Notes: generated by a model not told the origin, from the sequence alone. A stretch of DNA of 64,000 nucleotides from Patescibacteria group bacterium (GCA_018971305.1 JAGXBC010000002.1:162192-226191), one strand, 5' to 3'. Numbered from the stretch's first letter, positions 25,241-34,668 are shown. Made by a program: numbers and translations.

Positions 25241-25996
25241 ATGCCTAACCCAGACACAAAATTATCTAAAAATGGATTCGCGACCATAATCGCCATTATA
25301 ATTATCGCAGCTGTTTTGGTTACGGCTGGATACTTTGTGCTTGTAAATAAAGCGCAGGTGCCAGAGGTATTGTTGTCTGGACAGCACACAACGCCACCGC
25401 TTGCTGTGCAGAACCAAACATCAAAATCAGCAATTGATGCAAGTTGGAAAACTTATAGTAATCCAAAATACGGATTTGAATTTAGCTATCCTCAAGACTG
25501 GGCGATTGATGGCATTTATGACTATTCTACTGATAACGGGAAAAATTCGGCGTATATACCATATCTGGGCGATTTTAATTATTTTTTTACAATGAACGCT
25601 GATCCACTAAGCAGACTGGATGGGTTTACTATATCTCTAGGTTGTCAGTCTGGTAATAAGGTTAATTTAATAGAACAGAAAGGTCTTCTTATGGGATCAG
25701 GAACCGTGTCATTGGCTAATACAACTGCGACAATGTTCTCGGGCGGCGAATGTACGTATGTTAATAATCCTAATGAGTGTAATTCTGACGTATCGCCGAC
25801 ACTGACTCTTCTTTGTAATAACGATGGCGATATTTGTTTTCAAGCCGATACTTATACGGGGGGCGGTATTTATGCAGATAGACAGGCGCGCACAGCTTTA
25901 CTAAAAGAGGTTTTGGGCACGGTAAGGTTTTCAAAAGATCCACAATCTATTCTTGTTCCCGGCAACTGTCCTGTCCCCATAGAAAGAAAAGGATAA
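25241..25996 (+). CDS. Membrane-anchored secreted protein, PsbP-like
   Basis: 251 aa. A pilin-like N-terminus (KNGFATIIAIIIIAAVLVT, residues 10-28) anchors it. The exported part begins WKTYSNPKYGFEFSYPQDW, a segment typical of PsbP-like lipoproteins of Patescibacteria and Firmicutes. Six to eight Cys follow, probably disulfide-forming. Role unknown. Confidence 0.7.
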   Translation: MPNPDTKLSKNGFATIIAIIIIAAVLVTAGYFVLVNKAQVPEVLLSGQHTTPPLAVQNQTSKSAIDASWKTYSNPKYGFEFSYPQDWAIDGIYDYSTDNGKNSAYIPYLGDFNYFFTMNADPLSRLDGFTISLGCQSGNKVNLIEQKGLLMGSGTVSLANTTATMFSGGECTYVNNPNECNSDVSPTLTLLCNNDGDICFQADTYTGGGIYADRQARTALLKEVLGTVRFSKDPQSILVPGNCPVPIERKG

Positions 25997-26028
25997 ACAA
26001 TCATCTATAATAAAAGACAGCAAACAAG

Positions 26029-27021
26029 ATGCTCAATCCCGAAGCAAAACTTAATCCAAAACTATTCGAGCACGATATCGAGCAGGCGCCGACCCGCAAT
26101 GGTTATGGCGAGGGTTTGGTTTTGGCCGGAGAGGCAAATAAGAATGTGGTAGCACTTTGCGCGGATTTAACAGAGTCCACACGCGCGGAAGCATTTGCTA
26201 AAAAATTTCCCGAGAGATTTTTTGAAGTCGGCGTTGCAGAGCAGAATATGGCGACTATCGCCGCCGGACTGGGAGTCACCGGCAAAATCCCTTTTATATC
26301 TTCTTATGCAACATTTTCCCCCGGCAGAAACTGGGAGCAAATAAGAACAACTATCGCTTATAACGATTCCAATGTAAAAATCGCCGGACATCACGCGGGG
26401 ATTTCCGTGGGTCCTGACGGCGCAACGCACCAGGCAACGGAAGACATCGCTATGATGCGGGCATTGCCGAATATGAAAATTTTCGTTCCTTGCGACTCGA
26501 TTGAGGGGAAGAAAGCTACGCTCGCGGCGGCCCACATCTGGGGCCCGGTTTATCTGAGATTCCAAAGGGAGAAAACTCCGGTGTTTACTACCGAAGCGAC
26601 GCCCTATGTCCCGGGCAAGGCGGAAGTTTTTTGGGAAACTAAAGGGGCGAAGGTATTAATTGTCGGTTGTGGGGGTTTGTTATACAACTCTTTACTTGCC
26701 GCCCGGGAATTGGAAAGAGAAAAAATTGGCACTATAGTTTTAAACAGCCACACGATAAAACCGCTGGATGAGAAGAAAATCGTGGAACTTGCCAAAAAAT
26801 GTGGTGCTGTGGTTACAGTTGAAGAACATCAAATTGCCGGCGGCTTGGGCGGCGCGGTTGCGGAAGTTTTAGCACAGCATACGCCAGTGCCGATGGAGTT
26901 TGTTGGAATGCATGATACTTATGGAGAATCCGGCCAGCCAAGCGAGCTTATCAAGAAATATGGGATGGATGTTAAAGATATAAAACTGGCCGTTAAAAAA
27001 GTTCTGCGCAGGAGAAAATAA
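26029..27021 (+). CDS. Transketolase, C-terminal (Pyr) subunit
   Basis: 330 aa covering the pyrimidine-binding and C-terminal halves. FFEVGVAEQNMATIAAGLGV contains the catalytic Glu that activates thiamine diphosphate; HHAGISVGPDGATHQATEDI and GESGQPSELIKKYG are family landmarks. It must pair with the upstream N-subunit to be active. TATAAT lies 18 nt upstream of the ATG, so it may have its own promoter despite lying in the same run of genes. Confidence 0.94.
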   Translation: MLNPEAKLNPKLFEHDIEQAPTRNGYGEGLVLAGEANKNVVALCADLTESTRAEAFAKKFPERFFEVGVAEQNMATIAAGLGVTGKIPFISSYATFSPGRNWEQIRTTIAYNDSNVKIAGHHAGISVGPDGATHQATEDIAMMRALPNMKIFVPCDSIEGKKATLAAAHIWGPVYLRFQREKTPVFTTEATPYVPGKAEVFWETKGAKVLIVGCGGLLYNSLLAARELEREKIGTIVLNSHTIKPLDEKKIVELAKKCGAVVTVEEHQIAGGLGGAVAEVLAQHTPVPMEFVGMHDTYGESGQPSELIKKYGMDVKDIKLAVKKVLRRRK

Positions 27022-27023
27022 AA

Positions 27024-27053
27024 ATCCCCTTCCGAATTGGCTGGGGGGATATA
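27024..27053 (+). terminator. Probable terminator after transketolase C-subunit
   Basis: An ATCCCC/GGGGAT stem two nt after the stop; the downstream tract ATAATT is a weak U-run. Confidence 0.5.
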
Positions 27054-27068
27054 ATTGGTTAAATCGTG

Positions 27069-27506
27069 CTAGTTTGGCTTAAACCCAAGCACTACTACTG
27101 CCCACTGCGCGTGACTGTAATTTTCTTGCGCCTCCTTAAGAGCCGACTCGGCAGCATTTTCATTTGTCCTGAGTTCACTAAGTTTCTGGATGTTTGTTTT
27201 CACCATATCAGCGGTCGATGGCTCAGATGCAAGGATTTTTTCTTTGGCCGCCCTTGCCTGATCCAGTGAAGCGCTTTTCAGTTTGACTTCTTCGCTTAAT
27301 TTACCAAGTTGCGCCGTAACATAAGGCTGCATTAGCCTTATCGCTTCTTTGTCTTCTTGTTGTGGCGGTTCAATCTTTAATTGGGCCACGAAGTATTCAT
27401 GCGCACGACTGTATGTAATTGCCGGCATAGCAATCGCCGCTATTATAATTAGAACTATCGCCACCATAATCCACAACCCTATCAGTGAAAGGACATTCTT
27501 TTTCAC
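27069..27506 (-). CDS. Membrane-anchored coiled-coil protein (145 aa)
   Basis: It starts with GTG, supported by GGAGG six nt upstream. One N-terminal membrane helix (about residues 9-30) is followed by a long Lys/Glu/Ala-rich coiled coil (residues 45-130). It superficially resembles LemA-type architecture but lacks a convincing motif. Function unknown. A perfect consensus promoter lies upstream, divergent from the sugar-kinase gene. Confidence 0.68.
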   Translation of the reverse strand: MKKNVLSLIGLWIMVAIVLIIIAAIAMPAITYSRAHEYFVAQLKIEPPQQEDKEAIRLMQPYVTAQLGKLSEEVKLKSASLDQARAAKEKILASEPSTADMVKTNIQKLSELRTNENAAESALKEAQENYSHAQWAVVVLGFKPN

Positions 27507-27558
27507 ATCATCCTCCCGGGCAAGCTGCCCACAAAGTTCAAGTCTTACACTGAGGGCA

Positions 27559-27600
27559 TTATATGTTGTTTTGAATTACTTGTCAATTGGGAATATAATT
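27559..27600. promoter_or_regulatory. Overlapping divergent promoters
   Basis: Minus strand: TTGACA-17-TATAAT (27582-27587 and 27559-27564) for the 145-aa gene. Plus strand: TTGAAT-17-TATAAT (27572-27577 and 27595-27600) for the PfkB-type kinase. The two -35/-10 sets interlock within 42 bp, so polymerases would compete. The plus-strand start falls at the kinase start codon. Confidence 0.75.
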
Positions 27601-27607
27601 TAAGTTA

Positions 27608-28630
27608 ATGTTTGATGTAATCACCATCGGTTCCACAACCCGCGACGCTTTTTTTGAAAGCGATTTTACAACAATTAAATGGCCAAAAACTCCGTCGCGG
27701 TTGGCGTATGTTTTGCCTAAAGGCGACAAGCTGGAAATCAAGCGCGCTTATTTTACCGTTGGAGGCAACGCAGCGAACGGTTCGGTGACTTTCGCGCGAC
27801 AGGGATTTAGGGTGGCGGCAGTTGGAAAAATCGGGGACGATGCTTCAGGGGAAGAAATAAAGCGCAAGCTCGCGAGCGAAAAAGTTAACACATCGCTTAT
27901 GGCGATGGCTCGCAATATGCCGAGCGCACACTCCGTTTTGCTTTTAGAAAATGCCGAGCGCACGATTCTTGGTTATCATGGTTCGTCGGACACTTTCGCG
28001 ATTCGCGACCTTCATCTCTTAAAAATGAAGGCTAAATGGTGGTATATGTCTTTAGCCGGAGAGTCGGACAAGATGTTTTTGCCGCTTATAAAATTCGCGC
28101 GCGCGAATAAGATCGCGGTTGCCTTTAATCCAAGCGGTCATCACTTACGCCACAAACGCAATGATGTTCTGAGATCGCTCAAAGATATTTCATTTTTGGT
28201 TTTAAACGACGAAGAAGCGGGACAAATCACCGGAATTCCCTGGAAATACGAGAAAAAAGTTTTTAAAAAGCTGGATAAGCTGATGAGCCCGGGAATTTTG
28301 GCTGTAACGACTGGGCGAATGGGGGTCACCGTTTCCGACGGCAAATATGTTTATAAAGCCGGGATTTTCAAGGAGAGAAAACTGGTCGACAGGACCGGTG
28401 CGGGGGACGCTTTTGGTTCGGGATTTACCGCCGGGCTTTTACTGCGTGGAATTAATGCAAAGAATATCGGGAAGGCGAAATCTTCGGATATCTGCTACGC
28501 AATACGTCTTGCAACGGCGAACGCAACTTCCGTTGTAGAAAAAATAGGCGCCACGGAAGGGATTATTACGCGGGAAGAATTCAATATGCCGCGCTGGAAA
28601 AATCTTAATATAACCGTTAAAAAAATATAA
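27608..28630 (+). CDS. PfkB family carbohydrate kinase
   Basis: A 340-aa ribokinase-fold kinase. GGNAANGSVTFARQGF (about residues 53-68) is the first PfkB signature and DRTGAGDAFGSGFTAG the second, with the catalytic Asp in GAGDAF. The substrate is a sugar, sugar phosphate or nucleoside; the position before the aldolase suggests a sugar-phosphate role, which is inference. Leaderless start likely. One nt separates it from the 417-aa gene. Confidence 0.88.
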   Translation: MFDVITIGSTTRDAFFESDFTTIKWPKTPSRLAYVLPKGDKLEIKRAYFTVGGNAANGSVTFARQGFRVAAVGKIGDDASGEEIKRKLASEKVNTSLMAMARNMPSAHSVLLLENAERTILGYHGSSDTFAIRDLHLLKMKAKWWYMSLAGESDKMFLPLIKFARANKIAVAFNPSGHHLRHKRNDVLRSLKDISFLVLNDEEAGQITGIPWKYEKKVFKKLDKLMSPGILAVTTGRMGVTVSDGKYVYKAGIFKERKLVDRTGAGDAFGSGFTAGLLLRGINAKNIGKAKSSDICYAIRLATANATSVVEKIGATEGIITREEFNMPRWKNLNITVKKI

Positions 28631-28631
28631 A

Positions 28632-29885
28632 ATGACTGGCGCTGAGAAAGTATCTAAAATATTAAGAGCCGACAAACACTTGGTCGCCAAATTGGACGAG
28701 CGGCTATCCTCGGTTTCCGGGAAAAACGGTGTCTTGGATAAAATTATAGAAGAGCACTCCAATATCATCCGCGATAAGCTTTCTACTCTCGGTATCCCCA
28801 CTGCGGCCACTTCCAAGGATGTTTACGATGCCCTGATTTCCAAAATAGAGTCCGACGACCATCATTTATTTTCCGCTTTGAACGAGCCGGATTGCCGGCG
28901 TGTTGCCGATTGTCAGAAGGTTGCCGATGCGGCTTTGCAGGTTGCTGGCGGTCCGAAAGGATTGTTTCTTAAATTTGATAAGGCCAGGGAATTCTTAATA
29001 AAAGAGCCGCCGAAAAAGATAATGGCGTTTTTGGGTTATGATTCGGCTGAAAAAATGCTCTTAAATGAAGATTTGCTGGAGGTTATGAGCGCCCTGCGTT
29101 TTATTGAAGGCAGCGAATGGCTGAATAATGTTTTCTTCAAGCAGTATGGATCTCTTACGCCGGATGATTTTGAGGAGCGGGATATCCGAGTTAAGGCCTT
29201 GAGCGAAAAATGGGGCGCGGAATCGCAAAAGTTCGTTATTAAGAAGCGGCACAACATCAGTCACCTGAAGGAACTTGGAGTTATTTTCGTGATACCGGTT
29301 CTTCTTGGCATCTCCGGAGAGATCTTGCGCATGTTCGCGCTTATCCTCCACTATTTAAACGAGATTCCTTTCTACTCCGATATTTTTCGGGACATAGCCA
29401 AAGATCAGAAAACTTTTACGGCTAATTTCACCTCTCTCTTGCGCGGTGATGTTTTGGAAAATAGGCCGGCCGAGAGCGATAAATCATTATGGCTGGTCGT
29501 GCAGCGGTATCTGGCAAAGGACGACGAAAACGATTGGCGTTTGTTCGTGCCGCATATCAATCCGGAAGCCCTGCACTGGCTTAAGGCCGAGGAAAATTTG
29601 GCTAGCGCCGGGGCGACAATGGACCATTTCGGCGAAGAGTTGGCATTTTGGAAGGATATTGACTGGGTGGGGGATTATTTCAAAGACGAAAGCGGCGTGG
29701 ACGTACTTGTGAGCTTTGACCTTGTGGACACGGTGATGAGCTTGGTAAAGGAAAAAGAAATGGCCAAGTATCTCTATCATCATCAGGAAGCTCTTTGGAA
29801 TAAAGTGTTTGCGGAATATATGGGACGGGATAAACTGGAAGATTATTCCAAGCAATACTTATTAAAAGGATATTTCGAAATTTAA
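28632..29885 (+). CDS. Hypothetical 417-aa protein in the sugar kinase-aldolase operon
   Basis: No family recognised. A helical protein with one hydrophobic segment near the middle (GVIFVIPVLLGISGEILRMF, about residues 218-237); the rest is soluble and charged. Gaps of one and ten nt link it to the PfkB-type kinase and the aldolase, so it is part of that operon. It could be a regulator or structural partner, but the sequence gives no catalytic motif. Confidence 0.8.
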   Translation: MTGAEKVSKILRADKHLVAKLDERLSSVSGKNGVLDKIIEEHSNIIRDKLSTLGIPTAATSKDVYDALISKIESDDHHLFSALNEPDCRRVADCQKVADAALQVAGGPKGLFLKFDKAREFLIKEPPKKIMAFLGYDSAEKMLLNEDLLEVMSALRFIEGSEWLNNVFFKQYGSLTPDDFEERDIRVKALSEKWGAESQKFVIKKRHNISHLKELGVIFVIPVLLGISGEILRMFALILHYLNEIPFYSDIFRDIAKDQKTFTANFTSLLRGDVLENRPAESDKSLWLVVQRYLAKDDENDWRLFVPHINPEALHWLKAEENLASAGATMDHFGEELAFWKDIDWVGDYFKDESGVDVLVSFDLVDTVMSLVKEKEMAKYLYHHQEALWNKVFAEYMGRDKLEDYSKQYLLKGYFEI

Positions 29886-29895
29886 TTTCAGATCA

Positions 29896-30762
29896 ATGAA
29901 AACTTTACGAGAAACACTTAAAGACGCAGGCGAACGCAAGGTTGCCATTGGCCATTTCAATATTTCCGACCTGGCGGCTCTTAAGGCCATTTTTGAAGCC
30001 GCACGTGAGTTGAATTTGCCTGTTATGATAGGGGTTTCCGAGGGCGAAAGGGAATTCGTCGGTGTTCGCCAGGCGGCGGCGTTGGTTAAAAGTTTGCGCG
30101 GAGAATACGACTATCCTATTTTTTTGAATGCGGACCACACCCATTCCCTGGAAAAAATACGTGAAGCCGCCGAAGCCGGTTTTGACGAAATATTATTCGA
30201 CGGCTCAAAGCTTTCCCTTGAGGAAAACATCCAGCAAACCAAAGAGGCCGTAAAAATCATTAGATCTATTGATAAGAATATTCTGATTGAAGGCGAGATC
30301 GGATATATCGGCAGTTCCTCGGAGGTGATGAAAGAAAAACCGGAAGGCATAGAGCTTACTACGGCCGAAGAAGCGGTACGTTTTATTAAAGAAACAGGCG
30401 TTGATGTTCTTGCTCCTGCGGTGGGCAATATGCACGGCCTTACGGAAGATATGGCCAAGGGTCTTTCGCAAAAGAGGCTTGATATAGAAAGGATAGGAAA
30501 AATAAAAGAAGCAACGCTGACGCCGCTTACTCTTCACGGTGGATCGGGGACTAACGACGATGATTTTGTTGCCGCCATAAAAGCTGGCATAAATATAGTC
30601 CACATCAATACAGAAATACGCGTAGCTTGGCGCCGCGGATTGGAAAAAGGATTAAAAGATATGCCGAATGAAGTCGCGCCCTACAAGATTCTGCCGCCGG
30701 CGGTAGAGGAGATAAAACAGGTAGTCCTCTCACGCATGAAGCTATTTAATAGTTCTAACTGA
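29896..30762 (+). CDS. fba: Class II fructose-bisphosphate aldolase
   Basis: A 288-aa zinc-dependent aldolase splitting fructose-1,6-bisphosphate into DHAP and GAP. NADHTHSLEKI (zinc His and catalytic Asp), EGEIGYIG, AVGNMHG and LHGGSGTNDDDF (zinc His and phosphate loop) are all present, as is NINTE-like HINTEIRVAW. The substrate could also be tagatose-bisphosphate, a close relative. Third gene of the kinase operon. Confidence 0.94.
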   Translation: MKTLRETLKDAGERKVAIGHFNISDLAALKAIFEAARELNLPVMIGVSEGEREFVGVRQAAALVKSLRGEYDYPIFLNADHTHSLEKIREAAEAGFDEILFDGSKLSLEENIQQTKEAVKIIRSIDKNILIEGEIGYIGSSSEVMKEKPEGIELTTAEEAVRFIKETGVDVLAPAVGNMHGLTEDMAKGLSQKRLDIERIGKIKEATLTPLTLHGGSGTNDDDFVAAIKAGINIVHINTEIRVAWRRGLEKGLKDMPNEVAPYKILPPAVEEIKQVVLSRMKLFNSSN

Positions 30763-30766
30763 TTGC

Positions 30767-30794
30767 TTGTGGTAGATAGGTTTTGTGCTATGAT
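30767..30794 (+). promoter_or_regulatory. Extended -10 promoter of the Cys-rich gene
   Basis: TTGTGG-16 nt-TATGAT preceded by TGC. The predicted start near 30801 leaves a short leader with a GGAGGTG SD. Confidence 0.6.
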
Positions 30795-30826
30795 TCATAC
30801 TAGGATATTTATTTTGGAGGTGTATA

Positions 30827-31069
30827 ATGCCGAGACGGAAGTGCCCAATAGAAGGATGCGATTCGTTCGTTAGAACTACGTGTTTGTGTCTATGTAGTGA
30901 TGGCGAGTGCGAAAAAGGACATAAATGGCATTGGTATAGAAGGAATTCTAGATGTAAATGGGTTTTACACACGGGAGAATCGGACCACGAAATTCACGGC
31001 GGTAATCCATCTCAATGTTGTGCGATGGGTCGAAATATAACCAGAAAATACGAAGGAAAAAGGCATTAG
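30827..31069 (+). CDS. Small Cys/His-rich protein, probable metal binder
   Basis: 80 aa with nine Cys (6, 11, 19, 21, 23, 28, 43, 64, 65) and several His, strongly basic. The spacing suggests one or two zinc sites but fits no zinc-finger family I know. It has its own promoter, a GGAGGTG SD seven nt upstream and a terminator that overlaps the stop codon, so it is a compact independent unit. Function unknown. Confidence 0.7.
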   Translation: MPRRKCPIEGCDSFVRTTCLCLCSDGECEKGHKWHWYRRNSRCKWVLHTGESDHEIHGGNPSQCCAMGRNITRKYEGKRH

Positions 31070-31080
31070 TGTGCCTTTTT
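31057..31080 (+). terminator. Terminator enclosing the stop codon of the Cys-rich gene
   Basis: AAAAAGGCA-TTAGTG-TGCCTTTTT; the TAG stop lies in the loop. Confidence 0.85.
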
Positions 31081-31161
31081 TATTTTGATACGTTGGGTTA
31101 TCTCAATGGGTAATATTATAAGGGGTTGCTTTCGGGAATATTTTTTGTTATCCTCTAATTC

Positions 31162-31833
31162 ATGGATTTAACAGTTAAAACAAGAGAAAAATTCGGTAAA
31201 GCGGTAGGGGCTTTGCGGAAACAGGGAATTATCCCGGCCGAGCTTTATGGACGCGGTATTGAGAACGTCCATTTGAACGTTGCCGCGAAGGATTTCGCCA
31301 AGCTTTTCAAAGAAGCCGGTAGCAATACGGTTGTTAATATTGTTGTTGATGGAAAGAAATATCCAGCGCTGGTGCACGATGTCAGCAAGAACTACTTTAG
31401 CGGCGAAGTAGACCACGTTGATTTTTACGCCGTGCGCATGGACGAGAAGCTTACGGCAAAGATTCCTTTGGAATTTTTGGGAGATGCTCCTGCCGTGAAA
31501 GACAAGGGCGGTATTTTGAACAAAGCGATGTACGAAGTTGAAGTTGAAGCTTTGCCTGCCGACCTACCTCATAGCTTACAGGTTGATCTTTCTGTTTTGG
31601 ATGATCTTAATAAGAGTATTTACGTTAAAGACCTTAAAATTTCTTCCAAAGCCAAAATTGTTGTTGATCCGGAAACCGTGATTGCTACGGTAACGCCGCC
31701 TGTAGCCGAAGAGGTCAAGGTTGAGGAGCCGGTTGACGTTAGCACGGTGAAGGTTGAATCGGAAGAAAAGAAGGCCGAAAGGGCAGCCGAGAAAAATAGC
31801 GAAGATAAGACCGAGGAAACAAAAAAGAAATAA
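31162..31833 (+). CDS. rplY: 50S ribosomal protein bL25 (CTC form)
   Basis: A 223-aa 5S rRNA-binding ribosomal protein with the extra C-terminal TL5/CTC domain. KTREKFGKAVGALRKQGIIP (residues 6-25) is the bL25 N-terminal landmark; LPHSLQVDLSVLD marks the CTC domain. A Glu/Lys-rich tail of about 40 residues ends the protein. TATCCT ends 8 nt before the ATG, predicting a leaderless mRNA. A terminator follows. Confidence 0.94.
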   Translation: MDLTVKTREKFGKAVGALRKQGIIPAELYGRGIENVHLNVAAKDFAKLFKEAGSNTVVNIVVDGKKYPALVHDVSKNYFSGEVDHVDFYAVRMDEKLTAKIPLEFLGDAPAVKDKGGILNKAMYEVEVEALPADLPHSLQVDLSVLDDLNKSIYVKDLKISSKAKIVVDPETVIATVTPPVAEEVKVEEPVDVSTVKVESEEKKAERAAEKNSEDKTEETKKK

Positions 31834-31847
31834 AAACCAGATCTGAT

Positions 31848-31878
31848 AAAAAGCCCCTTCTCTAATAAGGGGCTTTTT
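31848..31878 (+). terminator. Rho-independent terminator of rplY
   Basis: AAAAAGCCCCTT-CTCTAAT-AAGGGGCTTTTT, a 12-bp stem with U-tract. Confidence 0.92.
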
Positions 31879-31936
31879 ATATCGATTGAGGCCAAAGAGT
31901 AACAAATATCCTGTTAATTAAGATATAATACTAGTA

Positions 31937-33385
31937 ATGCCAAATCCTCCCAAGCCGAAGGTTGTAGGGGATATTAATAGTTTTAAAATAACCGCCGTGC
32001 GGGATAACTTTTCTTCTCTGCCGGAGCGGATAAATTTGAGCTACCACAGAATTTTGCGTTTGCCGCTGACCAAGCTATTAAGGGCGGCAATCTGTGTTCT
32101 TGCCGTTGCAACCTTGGTTTTGGGCTCGGTAACTGCTCCCACTGGCTTGCCTACCGCGGCCGGCCAGTCAACCGATACCGAAAGAAAGGCGCTGGAAGAC
32201 CAGCTTGCTCAACTTGAGGGCCAAATCAATCAATATGAAGATCAGGTATCCGGATATCAAAAACAAGGGAGCAGCCTTAAGGGAGAAATATCCTTATTGA
32301 ACAATAAAATAGCCAAGCTCAATTTACAGATACAGGCTATTAATCTGACTTTGAAAGATCTCAATAATAAGATATCCGAGACCCAGTCGCAGATTACCGA
32401 TACTGAGTCCAGTATAGCTGATAGAAGAGCGGCATTATCCAAGTTGTTCCAGAATCTCTATGAATCCGAGCAAGTCTCTCTTATGGAAGTATTCTTAAAA
32501 AACCCCCAACTCTCCGATTTCTTCGGAGATGTGAATAGTCTTACTCTTTTACAGAACGACCTCAGGGTTACAGTCCAGCAAATGACGGATTTGCGTAATC
32601 AGCTGCAGGATCAGCAGCAGCAATTTGCTTTGGCGAAATCGGACGCCGAGAGCGTGCAGGCTTATCAGGTTTCCCAAAAGACCGTCATCGACAACACTAA
32701 GGCAGAAAAAAACCAGCTACTCACCGTGACTAAAGGACAGGAATCCAAGTACCAAACCCTTTTGCAGCAAACTAAAGCTACTGCGGCGCAGATCAGAAAC
32801 AGGATTTTCCAGCTGTTGGGAGGCGGCGAGTTAAGTTTTGAACAGGCTTATGAATATGCCAAGCTTGCGAGCGGCGCAACCGGAATTGCCCCCTCTTTGA
32901 TCCTGGCAATTTTGGACAGAGAGTCGGCTCTTGGGCAAAATGTCGGCAAGTGCAGTTATAAGACGGCGATGAGTCCTTCCAACCAAACAATATTTTTGCA
33001 ATTAACTGCGGAGTTGAACATAGATCCCAATTCCGTTACCGTTTCCTGTCCCAATAAAGACGGAACATACGGCGGCGCGATGGGTCCGGCTCAGTTTATC
33101 CCGTCAACCTGGAATTTATACACGAACGCCGTTTCCAAGGTTACCGGACATTCGCCGGCCTCCCCATGGAATAATGCAGATGCCTTTGCCGCTACCGCAC
33201 TATATCTCAAAGACGCTATGACCGGTTGCGCTGCAGTTTATAGTTCGGAAATAAGCCGCGAACGCTGCGTGGCCGCGAAATATTACGCTGGTGGCAGGTG
33301 GCAGAGCTATCTTTGGACCTACGGAGAAGCAGTTGTTAACCGGGCTCAGAGCTTTGCTGATGACATTAAGACTATTAATAGCTAA
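31937..33385 (+). CDS. Exported murein transglycosylase with EnvC-like coiled coil
   Basis: 482 aa. A basic N-terminus precedes one hydrophobic segment (about residues 45-66), then a long coiled coil (about 78-295, EnvC/PcsB-like), then a lytic transglycosylase-type domain. In that domain LAILDRESALGQ holds the likely catalytic Glu and GGAMGPAQFIPSTWNLY is the classic MltB/SLT segment. It should cleave glycan strands outside the membrane, perhaps during division. TATAAT ends 8 nt before the ATG. The M16 peptidase gene follows after 8 nt. Confidence 0.85.
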   Translation: MPNPPKPKVVGDINSFKITAVRDNFSSLPERINLSYHRILRLPLTKLLRAAICVLAVATLVLGSVTAPTGLPTAAGQSTDTERKALEDQLAQLEGQINQYEDQVSGYQKQGSSLKGEISLLNNKIAKLNLQIQAINLTLKDLNNKISETQSQITDTESSIADRRAALSKLFQNLYESEQVSLMEVFLKNPQLSDFFGDVNSLTLLQNDLRVTVQQMTDLRNQLQDQQQQFALAKSDAESVQAYQVSQKTVIDNTKAEKNQLLTVTKGQESKYQTLLQQTKATAAQIRNRIFQLLGGGELSFEQAYEYAKLASGATGIAPSLILAILDRESALGQNVGKCSYKTAMSPSNQTIFLQLTAELNIDPNSVTVSCPNKDGTYGGAMGPAQFIPSTWNLYTNAVSKVTGHSPASPWNNADAFAATALYLKDAMTGCAAVYSSEISRERCVAAKYYAGGRWQSYLWTYGEAVVNRAQSFADDIKTINS

Positions 33386-33393
33386 TCGCGAAT

Positions 33394-34668
33394 ATGGATT
33401 ACAAAAAAATAACATTTAAAAACGGCCTGCGATTGATTTTAATACGGAAGCCAGGAAGTTTGGCTTCCAGCGTTCTTGTTTTAGTGGAAGCCGGTTCGGA
33501 ATATGAGACAAAAAAAATCAATGGCGTATCGCATTTTTTGGAGCACATGATGTTTAAGGGCACTACTAATAGGCCGCGAGTTGGCCAAATAGCCGAAGAG
33601 CTCACCGGTTTGGGTGCCCAATTCAACGCTTTCACTTCTCAGGAATATACCGGTTATTGGGCGAAGGCCGAAAGTCACAAACTGCCGAAGATTTTTGATA
33701 TTGTTTCCGACTTGTATCTCAATCCGGTTTTTAACGACGGAGAGATAGAAAAAGAGCGGGGAGTAATAGCGGAAGAAATCCATTTGCGCCGCGATGATAA
33801 TCCCATGGCCGAAGCTCCGTATCTTTTGCTTAAATTATTATACGGTGACCAGCCCGCCGGTTGGGATGTCGCCGGTACAAAAGAGATCCTGAAGAGAATT
33901 AAAAAACGCGAAATCGTGGACTATCGAACCAAGCATTATGTCGCGCCGAAAACCGTTGTGGTTATCGCCGGTAAATTCAATGAGAAGAAGATAAAAGCGC
34001 AGACGAAATCTTATTTTGGCGGTTTATACCGCTCGCCTTCTATAAGAAAATTTAAAACCAAAGAATCTAATCAAAAAAAACCGGCGATAGACGTTAAGTT
34101 CAAGGCTTCCGGGCAAAGTCATATGGCTTTGGGGATCAGGGCTTTCGACATGTTCGATAGCCGCCGTTACGCCTTGCTTGTGTTGGCAGATATTTTGGGC
34201 GGGGGGATGAGTTCGCGGCTTTTTAAGAAAATCAGAGAAGAGATGGGCGCCGCTTATTATGTCGGTGCTGATGCCGACCTGAATTTGGATCATGGTTATT
34301 TGGCTGTATCTGCAGGCGTTGATCACGAGAAATCCGAGAAAGTATTGGGAGCCATCCTCGGGGAATTGAGGCGATTGCGCGACGAGAATGTCCCGGAAGC
34401 GGAATTGCGCCGGGCCAAAGACCATCTTATTGGCAACCTAATTATCGGTTTGGAAACATCAGACGAGCTTGCCGGTTTTTACGGAGAGCAGGAGATTTTG
34501 ACCAGAAAAATGTTGCCACCGGAGAAATTAATTGATAGGATTCAAGGTATTAAGGCAGGCGACATCAGGAAGGTGGCTAGAACGGTTTTTAAAAATGATA
34601 GATTAAATCTGGCTATAATAGGCCCATATAAAAACAAAGGGAAATTTAATAAAATTTTTAAACTATAA
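33394..34668 (+). CDS. M16 family zinc peptidase
   Basis: 424 aa. The inverted zinc motif HxxEH is at H47-F-L-E50-H51, with the third ligand in EKERGVIAEEIHLRRDD. The second, catalytically inert half follows, ending with the R-x-Y substrate-binding region near GAAYYVGAD. This is the processing-peptidase-like group (PqqL/YmxG relatives). Probably cotranscribed with the transglycosylase. Confidence 0.93.
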   Translation: MDYKKITFKNGLRLILIRKPGSLASSVLVLVEAGSEYETKKINGVSHFLEHMMFKGTTNRPRVGQIAEELTGLGAQFNAFTSQEYTGYWAKAESHKLPKIFDIVSDLYLNPVFNDGEIEKERGVIAEEIHLRRDDNPMAEAPYLLLKLLYGDQPAGWDVAGTKEILKRIKKREIVDYRTKHYVAPKTVVVIAGKFNEKKIKAQTKSYFGGLYRSPSIRKFKTKESNQKKPAIDVKFKASGQSHMALGIRAFDMFDSRRYALLVLADILGGGMSSRLFKKIREEMGAAYYVGADADLNLDHGYLAVSAGVDHEKSEKVLGAILGELRRLRDENVPEAELRRAKDHLIGNLIIGLETSDELAGFYGEQEILTRKMLPPEKLIDRIQGIKAGDIRKVARTVFKNDRLNLAIIGPYKNKGKFNKIFKL

